Shown here: positions 18,001 to 25,139 of the stretch, in pieces | Numbering within the stretch: the stretch's first letter is position 1 | Layout of the letters: every line of letters begins with the position of its first letter | The notes under the pieces: generated by a model | Database searches by the model: none | What the model saw: the letters and a program-made list of their open reading frames with translations, nothing else | Told to the model about the DNA's origin: nothing | Made by a program: the position numbers and the translations under genes | NCBI GenBank assembly: GCA_946481275.1 | Contig: CAMLMV010000003.1 | Location: 62,001-126,000, forward strand | Direction of reading: 5' to 3' | Origin: an uncultured Massilia sp. | Lineage (GTDB): Bacteria > Pseudomonadota > Gammaproteobacteria > Burkholderiales > Burkholderiaceae | DNA length: 64,000 bases

Positions 18001-18157
18001 GTCGGGGTACACGGACCTGCAGTCGGTCACGGATGCCGTCAACCGGGGCGCGATCTTCAAGTTCCTGACGAAACCGTGGGTCGACACGGAACTGGACGAG
18101 GCGGTGCGCGAGGCGTTCGCCGAATTCGAGGCGAAACGGATGCATGGGAACCCGTGA
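15011..18157 (+). CDS. REC-GAF-PAS-GGDEF(degenerate)-EAL-REC output protein, predicted c-di-GMP phosphodiesterase
   Basis: 1048-aa cytoplasmic output protein in the operon position of wspR. Domains: receiver (about 20-145; acceptor in IVTDINMPRMDG), helical linker, GAF (about 210-345), PAS (about 360-480), GGDEF-like (about 490-645), EAL (about 655-905) and an RpfG-type receiver (about 920-1035). The GGDEF signature is TGERT, so cyclase activity is not expected. The EAL domain keeps the full catalytic set: FEALLRW, VNLSARQF, LELELTESA, AIDDFGTGYSNL, RLKLDQSF, AEGVETEGQ and the Q in EVQGYLFG. It is therefore predicted to hydrolyse c-di-GMP when switched by CheA, the opposite of WspR. The C-terminal receiver closely resembles the one at about 2850-3200, including LSGYTxLQxVTDAVN. 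The start overlaps the cheB stop (ATGA). End of the operon. Confidence 0.9.
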   Translation: MSTSPENVVERTPDNLSDNANDIEILVVEDSATQARQLAQLLETVGYRVRIASDGRAGLEAARQRPPTLIVTDINMPRMDGFEMCQAIKQDARLRDVPVILLTSLSSLYDVIKGLDCGADNFIRKPFEADYLLGRIRFILANRALRSNERVQLGMKINLGGQTHFITAERQQIFDLLISTYEEAIHMTEQLRAQQERIAHSYQSLEGLYRVAEAINPVLSEQDVAERALDRVLDLPGVTGATIRLHDHDGRPTFAVARDGTGAAMAPCTCALPAGPQPAAVMRSTCRGFPSLRIPLSTGTRSRGMMCLTVGDGPLAEDDRQVLETVGSQIAVAVERAHLYGNMERLVDERTAALESERALLSAVVNLSGALVCVVDGDGSIRLFNPACEQTSGWRAEEVLGRPFRDLFRRADNAPVELNASPAGAAPVQQSGEWVARDGTVRSVIWSSTMLRRADGSVQYVVTAGMDVTELRRAEESLRYLSNFDRETGLPNDVLLRDRVRQMQARVIDGKPLLGYMLLRLTRLQVIRASVGLEAEQALLRQAAGRLGELQDADLTVARTGERTFTLAALRANEAELAALARQVLERMDQAFAHEDEEVHLDPCIGIALFPNDADDYDGLTQDAEAALQRALASKDERYAFYRPELNDGVYERYRFENALRRALERDELIVYYQPQASLATGQVIGFEALLRWQHPELGLIPPGRFIGLAEETGMVLPIGERVLRLACHQSVAWQREGLRAVPVSVNLSARQFSERIVDTVAKTLAETGLEPKLLELELTESASMEDPEKTVGILCKLREMGVRLAIDDFGTGYSNLNYLKRFPVDRLKLDQSFVRDLTSDPDDLAIARAVIAMGHGLRLDVIAEGVETEGQLALLAQNGCDEVQGYLFGRPAAAEDCARMLREEKALALEKLQPQPYHRTLLYVDDEVNLLAAIRRAMRQSGYRVLVASNAREAFEILATTEVGVIVCDQRMRGMSGTEFLARVKQMYPLAVRMVLSGYTDLQSVTDAVNRGAIFKFLTKPWVDTELDEAVREAFAEFEAKRMHGNP

Positions 18158-18273
18158 AGGAGGCATCTGCTATCGCGCTTTTGGATACCGTCCCGGGCCA
18201 TTTCATATAGCTGGGCGCGGGGAGGCTGGCTCATACTTCAGGTTTCCCTTCTCATAACCATAACGACGAGACC

Positions 18274-20799
18274 ATGACGCTTCTTCCCCGTTCCCTCACC
18301 ATCGTTGCCTTCGGCGTCGCCCTGCTGTGCGGCGCCGCCCATGCCGCCGACGTCCGCGAGCGCCTGTCGTTCGACGCCGGCTGGCGCTTCGCGAAGGGCG
18401 ACCCGGCCGGCGGCGCCGCGCCGGACGCCACCGCCCAGCCGGGCTTCGACGACGCCGCCTGGCGCAAGCTCGACCTGCCGCACGACTGGGGCGTCGAAGG
18501 GCCGTTCAAGCAGGAATACCCGGGCGAGACGGGCAAGCTGCCGTGGTGGGGCGTGGGCTGGTACCGCAAGCACTTCACCTTGCCGGCCGCCGACGCGGGC
18601 CGCCGCGTCTACCTGGACATCGACGGCGCCATGTCGCACGCGAAGGTGTGGGTCAACGGTCAATACGTGGGCGGGTGGCCGTACGGCTATGCGTCGTGGC
18701 GCGTGGACCTGACGCCGTACGCGAAGCCGGGCAGCGACAACGTCGTGGCGATCCGGCTCGACAACCCGGAGCATTCGTCGCGCTGGTATCCGGGCGGCGG
18801 CATCTACCGCCACGTGTGGCTCGTCAAGACGACGCCCGTGCACGTGGCCCAGTACGGCACGTTCGTGACGACGCCGCAGGTGTCGAAGGCCCAGGCGACG
18901 GTGTCCGTACAGACGACGGTGGAAAGCAACGGCCGCGCGGCGCAGGTGCAGGTCGCGACCGAGATCTACACGCTCGATGCAAAAGGCAAGCGCGGGGCGG
19001 CCCCGGTCGCGCGCCAGGCTGCGACGAAGGTCACCAAGGTGGAGGCGGATCGCCAGGCCAATCTCACGCAGACGCTGACGGTGCCGCAGCCGAAGCTGTG
19101 GAGCATCGCCAGCCCGCAGCGCTACGTGGCCGTCACGACCGTCACGGAAAACGGCCAGGTGACGGACGTCGTCGAGACGCCGTTCGGCATCCGCTCCGCC
19201 GTGTTCGACGCGAAGAACGGCTTCCTGCTGAACGGCCAGCGCGTGCCGCTGAACGGCGTGTGCATGCACCACGACCTGGGTGCGCTGGGCAGCGCGATCA
19301 ACGAGCGCGCGCTGGAGCGCCAGCTGGAACTGCTGCGCGAGATGGGCACGAACGCGATCCGCACGAGCCACAATCCGCCGGCACCCGAGCTGCTCGACCT
19401 CGCGGACCGCATGGGCTTCGTCGTGCTGGACGAGGCGTTCGACATGTGGCATGAGAAGAAGACGCCGAACGACTACCACACGTCGTTCGACGAATGGCAC
19501 GAGAAGGACCTGCGCGCGCAGATCCGGCGCGACCGCAACCACCCGAGTGTGATCGCCTGGAGCACCGGCAACGAGATCCCCGAGCAGGGCAAGCCCGAAG
19601 GCTGGAAACTGGCCGCGCACCTGGCCGAGATCGCGCGCGGCGAAGACCGCACGCGCCCCGTCACGTCGGCGTACAACCATACCGACTCCGGCTACAACGG
19701 CTTCCAGAACGTGGTCGACGTGTTCGGCTACAACTACAAGCCGGGCGAATACGGCAAGATGCATGCGTCCGCGCCTTACCTGCCGATCTACGGCAGCGAG
19801 ACCGCGTCGACGGTCAGCTCGCGCGGCGAATACTTCTTCCCGGTCAGCGACGACAAGGCCAAGGGCGCCTTCAACTTCCAGGTGAGCAGCTACGACCTGA
19901 CGGCACCGCCGTGGGCGACGTCGCCCGACGTCGAATTCAGGGGCCAGGACGACAATCCGTTCGTGGCCGGCGAATTCGTGTGGACGGGCTTCGACTACCT
20001 GGGCGAGCCGACGCCGTACAACGACGACGCGACGAACCTGCTGAACTTCACGGACCCGGCACAGCAGCAGCGCGCCGCGCAGGAACTGGCCGCGCTGAAG
20101 AAGATTGCGAAGCCGTCGCGCAGCTCGTACTTCGGCATCATCGACCTGGCCGGCTTCAAGAAGGACCGCTTCTACCTGTACCAGGCCCGCTGGCGCCCGG
20201 AACTGCCGATGGCGCACCTGCTGCCGCACTGGAACTGGCCGGAGCGCGTGGGCCAGGTCACGCCGGTGCACCTGTACACGTCGGGCGACGAAGCGGAGCT
20301 GTTCCTGAACGGTAAGTCCCTCGGCCGCAAGAAGCGCGGCCCGCGCGACTACCGCCTGCGCTGGGACGACGTCGTCTACCAGCCCGGCACGCTGAAAGCG
20401 GTCGTCTACAGGAAGGGCAAGCGCTGGGCCGAGGACACCGTCGCGACGACGGGCAAGCCCGCGAAGCTGCTCGTGTCGGCCGATCGTGCGCAGGTGCGCG
20501 CGGACGGGAAGGACCTGTCGTTCGTGACGGTCACGATCGCGGACAAGGACGGCCGCCCCGTGCCGCGCTCGCATGACCGCATCACCTTCAAACTGTCCGG
20601 TCCGGGCGAGATCGTCGCGACGGACAATGGCGACGCGACCGACCTCGAAGTGTTCCAGTCGCCGCAGCGCAAGGCGTTCAACGGCCTGGCCCTGGCCATC
20701 GTGAAGACGAAGGCGGGCGAACCCGGCAAGCTGACGTTGACGGCCAGCGCCGACGGGCTCGAAGGGGCGCAGGTGGTGCTGGACAGCCAGCGGCAGTAA
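18274..20799 (+). CDS. Secreted GH2 beta-galactosidase-like glycoside hydrolase
   Basis: 841-aa exported enzyme. Signal peptide (1-25, cleavage after AHA), then the GH2 sugar-binding domain (about 28-190; LDLPHDWGVEGPF, WYRKHFTLP, the GGGIYRHVWL motif), an Ig-like GH2 domain (about 190-300), the TIM barrel (about 305-600) and C-terminal beta domains that include a DUF4982-type module (about 625-730). Catalytic acid/base Glu434 lies in VIAWSTGNEIPEQ and the nucleophile Glu509 in PIYGSETAS. It probably removes beta-galactosyl or related residues from oligosaccharides in the periplasm. A cytoplasmic LacZ is excluded by the signal peptide and domain order. It has no close operon partner: 116 bp of unremarkable sequence precede it and a strong hairpin follows. 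Exact sugar specificity cannot be read from the sequence. Confidence 0.9.
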   Translation: MTLLPRSLTIVAFGVALLCGAAHAADVRERLSFDAGWRFAKGDPAGGAAPDATAQPGFDDAAWRKLDLPHDWGVEGPFKQEYPGETGKLPWWGVGWYRKHFTLPAADAGRRVYLDIDGAMSHAKVWVNGQYVGGWPYGYASWRVDLTPYAKPGSDNVVAIRLDNPEHSSRWYPGGGIYRHVWLVKTTPVHVAQYGTFVTTPQVSKAQATVSVQTTVESNGRAAQVQVATEIYTLDAKGKRGAAPVARQAATKVTKVEADRQANLTQTLTVPQPKLWSIASPQRYVAVTTVTENGQVTDVVETPFGIRSAVFDAKNGFLLNGQRVPLNGVCMHHDLGALGSAINERALERQLELLREMGTNAIRTSHNPPAPELLDLADRMGFVVLDEAFDMWHEKKTPNDYHTSFDEWHEKDLRAQIRRDRNHPSVIAWSTGNEIPEQGKPEGWKLAAHLAEIARGEDRTRPVTSAYNHTDSGYNGFQNVVDVFGYNYKPGEYGKMHASAPYLPIYGSETASTVSSRGEYFFPVSDDKAKGAFNFQVSSYDLTAPPWATSPDVEFRGQDDNPFVAGEFVWTGFDYLGEPTPYNDDATNLLNFTDPAQQQRAAQELAALKKIAKPSRSSYFGIIDLAGFKKDRFYLYQARWRPELPMAHLLPHWNWPERVGQVTPVHLYTSGDEAELFLNGKSLGRKKRGPRDYRLRWDDVVYQPGTLKAVVYRKGKRWAEDTVATTGKPAKLLVSADRAQVRADGKDLSFVTVTIADKDGRPVPRSHDRITFKLSGPGEIVATDNGDATDLEVFQSPQRKAFNGLALAIVKTKAGEPGKLTLTASADGLEGAQVVLDSQRQ

Positions 20800-20810
20800 G
20801 CGGGAGCGTG

Positions 20811-20840
20811 CGCGGACGCCGTGGGGATGCGGCGTCCGCG
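20811..20840. terminator. Strong hairpin between the GH2 gene and the tae4-like gene
   Basis: A perfect 10-bp stem, CGCGGACGCC (20811-20820) and GGCGTCCGCG (20831-20840), with a 10-nt loop, lies between two convergent genes (stops at 20799 and 20846). No T-run follows on either strand, so it may act as a bidirectional terminator or RNA-end stabiliser. Confidence 0.55.
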
Positions 20841-20845
20841 TACGG

Positions 20846-21322
20846 TCAAGGGCACTCCCAGAACCAGCACTCGACCGCCTGCCAGTACACATGCCCGCCT
20901 TCACACGCGAGGCGGTGGTGGTCGTCGTGGCAGATCAGGTCGATGTGCCCTTGCGGGTCGTACGGGCCCCACAGGCCGACGAAGCGAATCACGCCGCGCC
21001 GGTTGCCGACTGATTCAAGCAGCCGCGCCGCCCCGAATTTTTCCGGTTCGCCCCAAATCGTGGTCAAGTAGTTCGCCAGTGCCTCCTGCTTGATTTCGAT
21101 GAATTGGCCACGGTATTTGCCGGCCCCGATTTTCAGATACCCTGCCGGCAAGTGGACGCCGGCACCATGGAGCGCAAGGCTCATGCGGATGGCGCAGGTA
21201 TTGCGCCACGCCGAGTCGAATATCTTTTCCGTGTGCCCGATCCATCGCCACAGCTCTTCGGACGGCACGTTGTACGGATCGGGGAAGTGCATGCGCAGCA
21301 GCGCATAGGGTGGCGTAGGCAC
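20846..21322 (-). CDS. Tae4-like type VI secretion amidase effector
   Basis: 158-aa protein without a signal peptide. The stretch WRNTCAIRMSLALHGAG carries the conserved catalytic Cys (Cys43 with this start) and GHIDLIC carries the catalytic His (His126), the pattern of the Tae4 family of NlpC/P60-like DL-endopeptidases that cut the peptide stem of peptidoglycan in rival cells after delivery by a T6SS. Several Cys and Trp residues near the end (ECWFWECP) are unusual. GTG 21322 was chosen because GGGAGG (21334-21339) precedes it and this avoids overlap with the upstream gene; ATG 21370 or ATG 21292 are alternatives. The upstream immunity-like gene ends 20 bp before it and hcp precedes that, so the three form one operon. 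Family call from motif memory, no search run. Confidence 0.8.
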   Translation of the reverse strand: MPTPPYALLRMHFPDPYNVPSEELWRWIGHTEKIFDSAWRNTCAIRMSLALHGAGVHLPAGYLKIGAGKYRGQFIEIKQEALANYLTTIWGEPEKFGAARLLESVGNRRGVIRFVGLWGPYDPQGHIDLICHDDHHRLACEGGHVYWQAVECWFWECP

Positions 21323-21342
21323 GCGCAAAGTGTCCTCCCGGG

Positions 21343-21771
21343 TCAGGGGCAGCAGTGATCGGGCGGGCATGGCCAGCGTATCTGCCACATGCGCACGAGA
21401 TGGTCCGATGCGCGCTCCTTCCGCTGCGCGGCCGTTAGCTTGCGCAGGTACGCCACCGCATCCGCACGCATGGCCTCGGGCGACTGCTTGCGCAGCTTCA
21501 CGTGCGTGCGGCCCGTGTAACACCATAAGCCACTCTCCGTGGCGTCATACACGCCTTTGACGTACTCGACGGCGCTGGCATCGCCCTGCTCGAGCTGCCG
21601 CAGCAACTGCGCACCGGTGAGCCACGGCGTCGGCGCGGGAATGGTCTTGGCCGGCGTCCCCGGCATGATGAAGGGGTGCTCGTCATCCGGGACCTGCGAT
21701 GCCGGCACGGAAGCCGCCGCCAGCAACAGGGCCAGCGCGGCGGCGGAACGCACGTTCGACACGGCGCCCAT
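21343..21771 (-). CDS. Rap1a/Tai-type T6SS immunity protein
   Basis: 142-aa exported protein: signal peptide (about 1-25, Ala/Leu-rich, ending VPAS) and a small helical domain. The mature part shows the Rap1a/Tai pattern: AVEYVKGVYDATESGLWC, then LRKQSPEAMRADAVAYLRKL, and a closing WPCPP. Such proteins sit in the periplasm and block Tae amidases delivered by sister cells. It begins 1 bp after the hcp stop and is followed after 20 bp by the Tae4-like effector, so immunity is made before toxin. Three Cys pairs are possible (WC, WPC, CC near the end), consistent with periplasmic disulfides. The pairing with the downstream effector is inferred from adjacency and family. Confidence 0.78.
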   Translation of the reverse strand: MGAVSNVRSAAALALLLAAASVPASQVPDDEHPFIMPGTPAKTIPAPTPWLTGAQLLRQLEQGDASAVEYVKGVYDATESGLWCYTGRTHVKLRKQSPEAMRADAVAYLRKLTAAQRKERASDHLVRMWQIRWPCPPDHCCP

Positions 21772-21772
21772 G

Positions 21773-22264
21773 TCAGGCCACCCGATTGTGGGCCAGATCC
21801 CAGCCGCCCGCGGTATTGCCGCCGGCGCCGCCCGCGATCCTCTGCTGGGTGTACCTCCACTTCACGCGGGAGAACTTCAGGCCGACGTGGTCCACCATGC
21901 CGATGCCGGTGGACACCGACTGCGCCACTTCGCCCACCACGACGTTGTCCAGCTCGACCTCGTAATACTTGACGCGGGTGCCCTGGCCGTCTGCCCGGAA
22001 GAACTCGAACTTCGCCTTCGGGATCGTTTTGCCCATCGCGCAGTGTTGGGCCAGCATCGGCGACGCGAGGTCGCACAGCTTCATGAAGGTCACGTCCGAC
22101 AGCTCGGCGCGTTCGGCGGTGTGTCCGCCGGCCGTCGACGACGTTGCGCTCCTGGGCTGGTTCAGCTTCCAGTTGACCGAAAGGCATTCAAGCCAGCCTT
22201 GATGCCCGCTGTCGGCCGATTCGCCCCTGATCCCGTCGATCTGCAAATAAACGTCGATCGCCAT
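21773..22264 (-). CDS. hcp: Hcp family type VI secretion tube protein
   Basis: 163-aa Hcp1-type protein, the usual length. It starts MAIDVYLQIDGIRGESADS and contains LSDVTFMKLCDLASPMLAQHC and KYYEVELDNVVVGEVAQSV, all typical of Hcp rings that stack into the T6SS inner tube and also carry small effectors in their lumen. ATG 22264 is fixed by GGAGG 6 nt upstream. It is the first gene of a three-gene operon with a Tai-like immunity gene and a Tae4-like amidase; Tae-type effectors are known to be Hcp-carried, so this Hcp may be the dedicated carrier. No other T6SS structural genes lie in the window. The divergent gene is a histidine kinase, with a perfect palindrome between them. Confidence 0.92.
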   Translation of the reverse strand: MAIDVYLQIDGIRGESADSGHQGWLECLSVNWKLNQPRSATSSTAGGHTAERAELSDVTFMKLCDLASPMLAQHCAMGKTIPKAKFEFFRADGQGTRVKYYEVELDNVVVGEVAQSVSTGIGMVDHVGLKFSRVKWRYTQQRIAGGAGGNTAGGWDLAHNRVA

Positions 22265-22386
22265 CGATGCCTCCATGAAGTTGGAGGGACATTGTTGCAG
22301 GGTTGGGACTATCGAAAGGCGCCGCTGGTCAAACCTTGGCGTGCTTCCTGCAGGCCGCGAAGTGTTGTAATCCGGCGATATCGACC

Positions 22387-22410
22387 GAAACTCTTGCATG
22401 CAAGAGTTTC
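22387..22410. promoter_or_regulatory. Perfect 24-bp palindrome between hcp and the histidine kinase gene
   Basis: Two 12-bp arms meet without a loop: GAAACTCTTGCA (22387-22398) followed by its exact reverse complement. It lies in the divergent region, 123 bp from the hcp ATG and 69 bp from the kinase ATG, and about 60 bp upstream of the start point implied by the TAGAAT at 22447. Perfect dyad symmetry without a loop suggests a dimeric regulator site more than an RNA hairpin. It is AT-richer than its surroundings. Confidence 0.6.
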
Positions 22411-22446
22411 AAGAAAGCCCCCAAACTCGGCGTTTCCTCCGGATAA

Positions 22447-22452
22447 TAGAAT
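22447..22452 (+). promoter_or_regulatory. Possible -10 element of the histidine kinase gene
   Basis: TAGAAT hexamer 27 nt before the ATG at 22479. No -35 hexamer is present at the right distance, which fits activator dependence through the upstream palindrome. Confidence 0.35.
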
Positions 22453-22478
22453 CTCCGTAGATACGCCGAGCCATCGCC

Positions 22479-23771
22479 ATGGAATTTGAAGTTTTTGAAT
22501 CAGTCACGTCGAGCCCAGCGCCGGTCGAAGCCACGTCGCCGCTGGTCCGGCTGCAATACCTGATCGACAACACGCCGGCCATCATCTACACCACCGTGCC
22601 CAGCGGCGACTTCAAGATGACGTTCGTGAGCAACAACGCTTACAACGTGCTCGGCTACCGGCCGGAAGAGATGCTGGCCGACCCGAACTTCTGGTTCGAC
22701 CATCTGCACCCGGACGACGCCCCGGCCATCTTTTCCAGCCTGGCCCAGTTGTTCGTGGAAGGCGAGCGCACGTACGAATACCGGTTCCGCACGGCGAGCG
22801 GCGAGTTCGTGTGGATGCACGACCGCCTGCGCCTGATCCGCGACGAGCACGGTACGCCGGTGGAAGTCATCGGCTCGCTGACGGACATCACGGCGCGCAA
22901 GGGCATGGAGCAGAAACAGCAGCAGCTGATCGCCCGCCTGAGCGAGGCGCACGAGCAGCTGCTGCAATCGGAAAAGATGGCGTCGATCGGCCAGCTGGCG
23001 GCCGGCGTCGCGCACGAGATCAACAACCCGATCGGCTTCGTCAATTCCAACATGGGCACGCTGCGCCACTACGTGGGCACCCTGCTGAACGTGGTGGACG
23101 CCTACGGCGAAGCCGTGCACAAGGCGGCGCCCGGCTCGGCGCTGGAAGCGCAGATCGACGCTATCAACCGCGAGGCGGATCTCGGCTACCTGAAGGACGA
23201 CATCGCCGACCTCGTCAGCGAGTCGATGGACGGCCTGAAACGCGTGAAGGACATCGTCCAGGCGCTGAAGGATTTTTCGCACGTCGGCCAGAACGACTGG
23301 CAGTACGCGGACGTGCACGCTGGCCTCGACACGACCCTCAACATCGTCGCCAACGAGATCAAATACAAGGCGACGGTCGAGAAACACTACGGCAAGCTCC
23401 CGGAAATCAAGTGCCTGGCGTCGCAGCTGAACCAGGTGTTCATGAACCTGCTCGTCAACGCCGCCCAGGCGATCAAGAGCCAGGGCGTGATCACGATCGC
23501 CACCGGGTCGAACGACGGCTGGGTGTGGGTGAAGATCAGCGACAACGGCTGCGGCATCCCGCAAGACAACCTGAAACGCATCTTCGAACCGTTCTTCACG
23601 ACCAAGCCGGTCGGCAGCGGGACGGGCCTGGGCCTGTCGCTGTCGTACAGCATCGTCAACAAGCACGGCGGACGCATCGACGTGGCCTCGAAGCCGAACG
23701 TCGGCACGGTCTTCACGATCAAGCTGCCGGTGGTGCCGCCGTCGTCGGCAGCGGACGCGGCGAAGAATTAA
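22479..23771 (+). CDS. PAS-domain sensor histidine kinase (cytoplasmic)
   Basis: 430-aa kinase without membrane segments. PAS fold (about 25-140) with PAC end VIGSLTDITARK; coiled coil (about 140-170); HisKA-type dimerisation region with phospho-His 179 in GQLAAGVAHEINNPIGFV; HATPase (about 290-420) with N-box QVFMNLLVNAAQAIK, G1 box SDNGCGIP, F box FEPFFTTKPVG and G2 box GTGLGLSLS. The GVAHEINNP motif places it in the group of soluble PAS kinases like those of NtrB/ZraS style. No response regulator is adjacent; the candidates in this window are the receiver proteins near 1-6.3 kb and 15-18 kb. It faces hcp across a region with a perfect palindrome. Its stop is 17 bp from that of the convergent AraC-type gene. 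Confidence 0.9.
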   Translation: MEFEVFESVTSSPAPVEATSPLVRLQYLIDNTPAIIYTTVPSGDFKMTFVSNNAYNVLGYRPEEMLADPNFWFDHLHPDDAPAIFSSLAQLFVEGERTYEYRFRTASGEFVWMHDRLRLIRDEHGTPVEVIGSLTDITARKGMEQKQQQLIARLSEAHEQLLQSEKMASIGQLAAGVAHEINNPIGFVNSNMGTLRHYVGTLLNVVDAYGEAVHKAAPGSALEAQIDAINREADLGYLKDDIADLVSESMDGLKRVKDIVQALKDFSHVGQNDWQYADVHAGLDTTLNIVANEIKYKATVEKHYGKLPEIKCLASQLNQVFMNLLVNAAQAIKSQGVITIATGSNDGWVWVKISDNGCGIPQDNLKRIFEPFFTTKPVGSGTGLGLSLSYSIVNKHGGRIDVASKPNVGTVFTIKLPVVPPSSAADAAKN

Positions 23772-23788
23772 CCGCACCAGCGCATGAC

Positions 23789-25000
23789 TCAGAAAAACTG
23801 CTCTGAATCCTTGACTGGGGTGGGTCGAGGCGAAGCTTCGGTGGAGTGAGCCTGCTGCCTGGCCAGGGATCGGAAGGCCTTCGGCGGATGTCCGTATTCG
23901 TCTTTGAACAGTTTATTAAAATACGGCACGCTGCGATAGCCAACCGAATAGGCAATTTGCGACACCGCCGCATCGCTTTTCTCGACCAGCAGCCTGGCCG
24001 CCTCGGTCAGCCTCAGCTTGTTCAGGTAAACGGTGAACGTCATGCCAAGTTCCGCTTTTAGAAAAGCGTTGATCTTGTTGCGATTCATCCCGGTCGCGAC
24101 CGCCAGCGTCTCCAGATCCAGATCGGAGTCGATGTAATTCGTTGCAATGAACCGCAGCATCGTCGCCTTTTCCTTATCCTTGTAGGGCTCCAGGGTTAAC
24201 TGCCGGTACGCGACGAGCGGCAAATCGGTTTTCATCCGTGAATCCAGGCTGGCCACCAGCGCACGGGAATGCGCCCGGAAAAACCAGATGGCAAATGCGG
24301 CCGCACCTGCCAGTAGAACGACCGCCAGCGCTGCCAGATAGCGATAATCGCGACCATGCAGATAAAAGTCGGTGATTTCCACGGAGGATGCGACGTTGCG
24401 TGGACTCTGGATGCTCGAACCGAACACGACTTTCGTCACCTTGTTGAGCCGATAGTCCTGCAACGCCATCGGGATGCGGTGCAAATTAAACCACCACTCG
24501 GGAATGGTGAGCCGAGTCAAATCCACCGAGACCGGAGTACCTTTCGTATTGCACGAAAAAAAACTTTGCGGCGTTCGATACGTGTTGAACTCTCCCAGCC
24601 TCGACAATTTGTCATCGAAGGTCAGGATGGCAAATGTCAGCGAATTGGCGGGCGCACATTTTGCGACGAACGTGGCGTAGGTGTACTGCGACCAGTCAAT
24701 CTGAGCCAGGCGGTCGCTCCTGTCGTACAGCCGTAGCTCGGCAGCAGCGAACGGAAGATTTACCGAGTCGGCCAGCTTGAAGTCATAGTGTAGCCGCTTC
24801 CCATCGGGATGCAGGATGCTAACGGATGACATTCCACCACCCGCCGTGTCGCCGATGTAACGCCAGTGAGTGTCATTCGGTTGGGTATCGAGAACAGAGA
24901 GGGACAGATAGCTTTTGGAGATGCAGAATACCGCAACCAGCGCGTCCATCACGATCAGGAGAAGGAGCGCGAGGAGCGCCTTTTTATAAAATGTTTGCAT
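23789..25000 (-). CDS. Membrane-anchored AraC-family transcriptional regulator
   Basis: 403-aa protein with two membrane helices, about 8-28 and 221-241, bracketing a periplasmic domain of about 190 residues, and a cytoplasmic C-terminal AraC double HTH (about 290-385): LDLETLAVATGMNRNKINAFLK, then VSQIAYSVGYRSVPYFNKLFKDEYGHPPKAF. This one-component design lets an extracytoplasmic signal control transcription directly. The periplasmic part (HYDFKLADSVNLPFAAAELRLY and SVEITDFYLHGRD) looks beta-rich, like carbohydrate-binding folds. ATG 25000 is preferred to GTG 25030. It follows the secreted GH42 gene in the same direction by 139 bp, so regulation of that gene by its glycan product is a reasonable guess. 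It is not a typical soluble AraC. Confidence 0.85.
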   Translation of the reverse strand: MQTFYKKALLALLLLIVMDALVAVFCISKSYLSLSVLDTQPNDTHWRYIGDTAGGGMSSVSILHPDGKRLHYDFKLADSVNLPFAAAELRLYDRSDRLAQIDWSQYTYATFVAKCAPANSLTFAILTFDDKLSRLGEFNTYRTPQSFFSCNTKGTPVSVDLTRLTIPEWWFNLHRIPMALQDYRLNKVTKVVFGSSIQSPRNVASSVEITDFYLHGRDYRYLAALAVVLLAGAAAFAIWFFRAHSRALVASLDSRMKTDLPLVAYRQLTLEPYKDKEKATMLRFIATNYIDSDLDLETLAVATGMNRNKINAFLKAELGMTFTVYLNKLRLTEAARLLVEKSDAAVSQIAYSVGYRSVPYFNKLFKDEYGHPPKAFRSLARQQAHSTEASPRPTPVKDSEQFF

Positions 25001-25023
25001 CAACCTGCGACTTGTCGGGTCAA

Positions 25024-25075
25024 GGGACACCCGTTATATACGGAATTGTCCCGCACCAGGTTGCTTGATGCAAGC
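25024..25075 (-). promoter_or_regulatory. Two inverted repeats in the araC-type promoter region
   Basis: GGGACA (25024-25029) and TGTCCC (25047-25052) flank a TATATA (25035-25040) that could be the -10 of the leftward regulator gene. A second repeat, GCTTG (25063-25067) and CAAGC (25071-25075), lies where a -35 would be. No consensus -35 exists, consistent with activator or autoregulatory control. Confidence 0.35.
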
Positions 25076-25139
25076 GATACCTCGGGTGGGCCCCACAGGG
25101 CGATGCGGGCGCCCACTTTCAACAGGTCTTCCCACTGCG

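Noticed and set aside
15011..18157. Reading the output protein as a diguanylate cyclase
   Set aside because: The GGDEF signature is TGERT and the surrounding loop lacks the required Gly-Gly; only the EAL domain keeps its active site.
18158..18273. Promoter for the GH2 gene
   Set aside because: No -35/-10 pair close to consensus was found; only a weak GACGAGACC before the ATG.
25001..25139. Possible gene remnant between the GH42 and AraC-type genes (minus frame reading KVGARIALWGPPE)
   Set aside because: Too short, no start or recognisable family; treated as intergenic with operator-like repeats.
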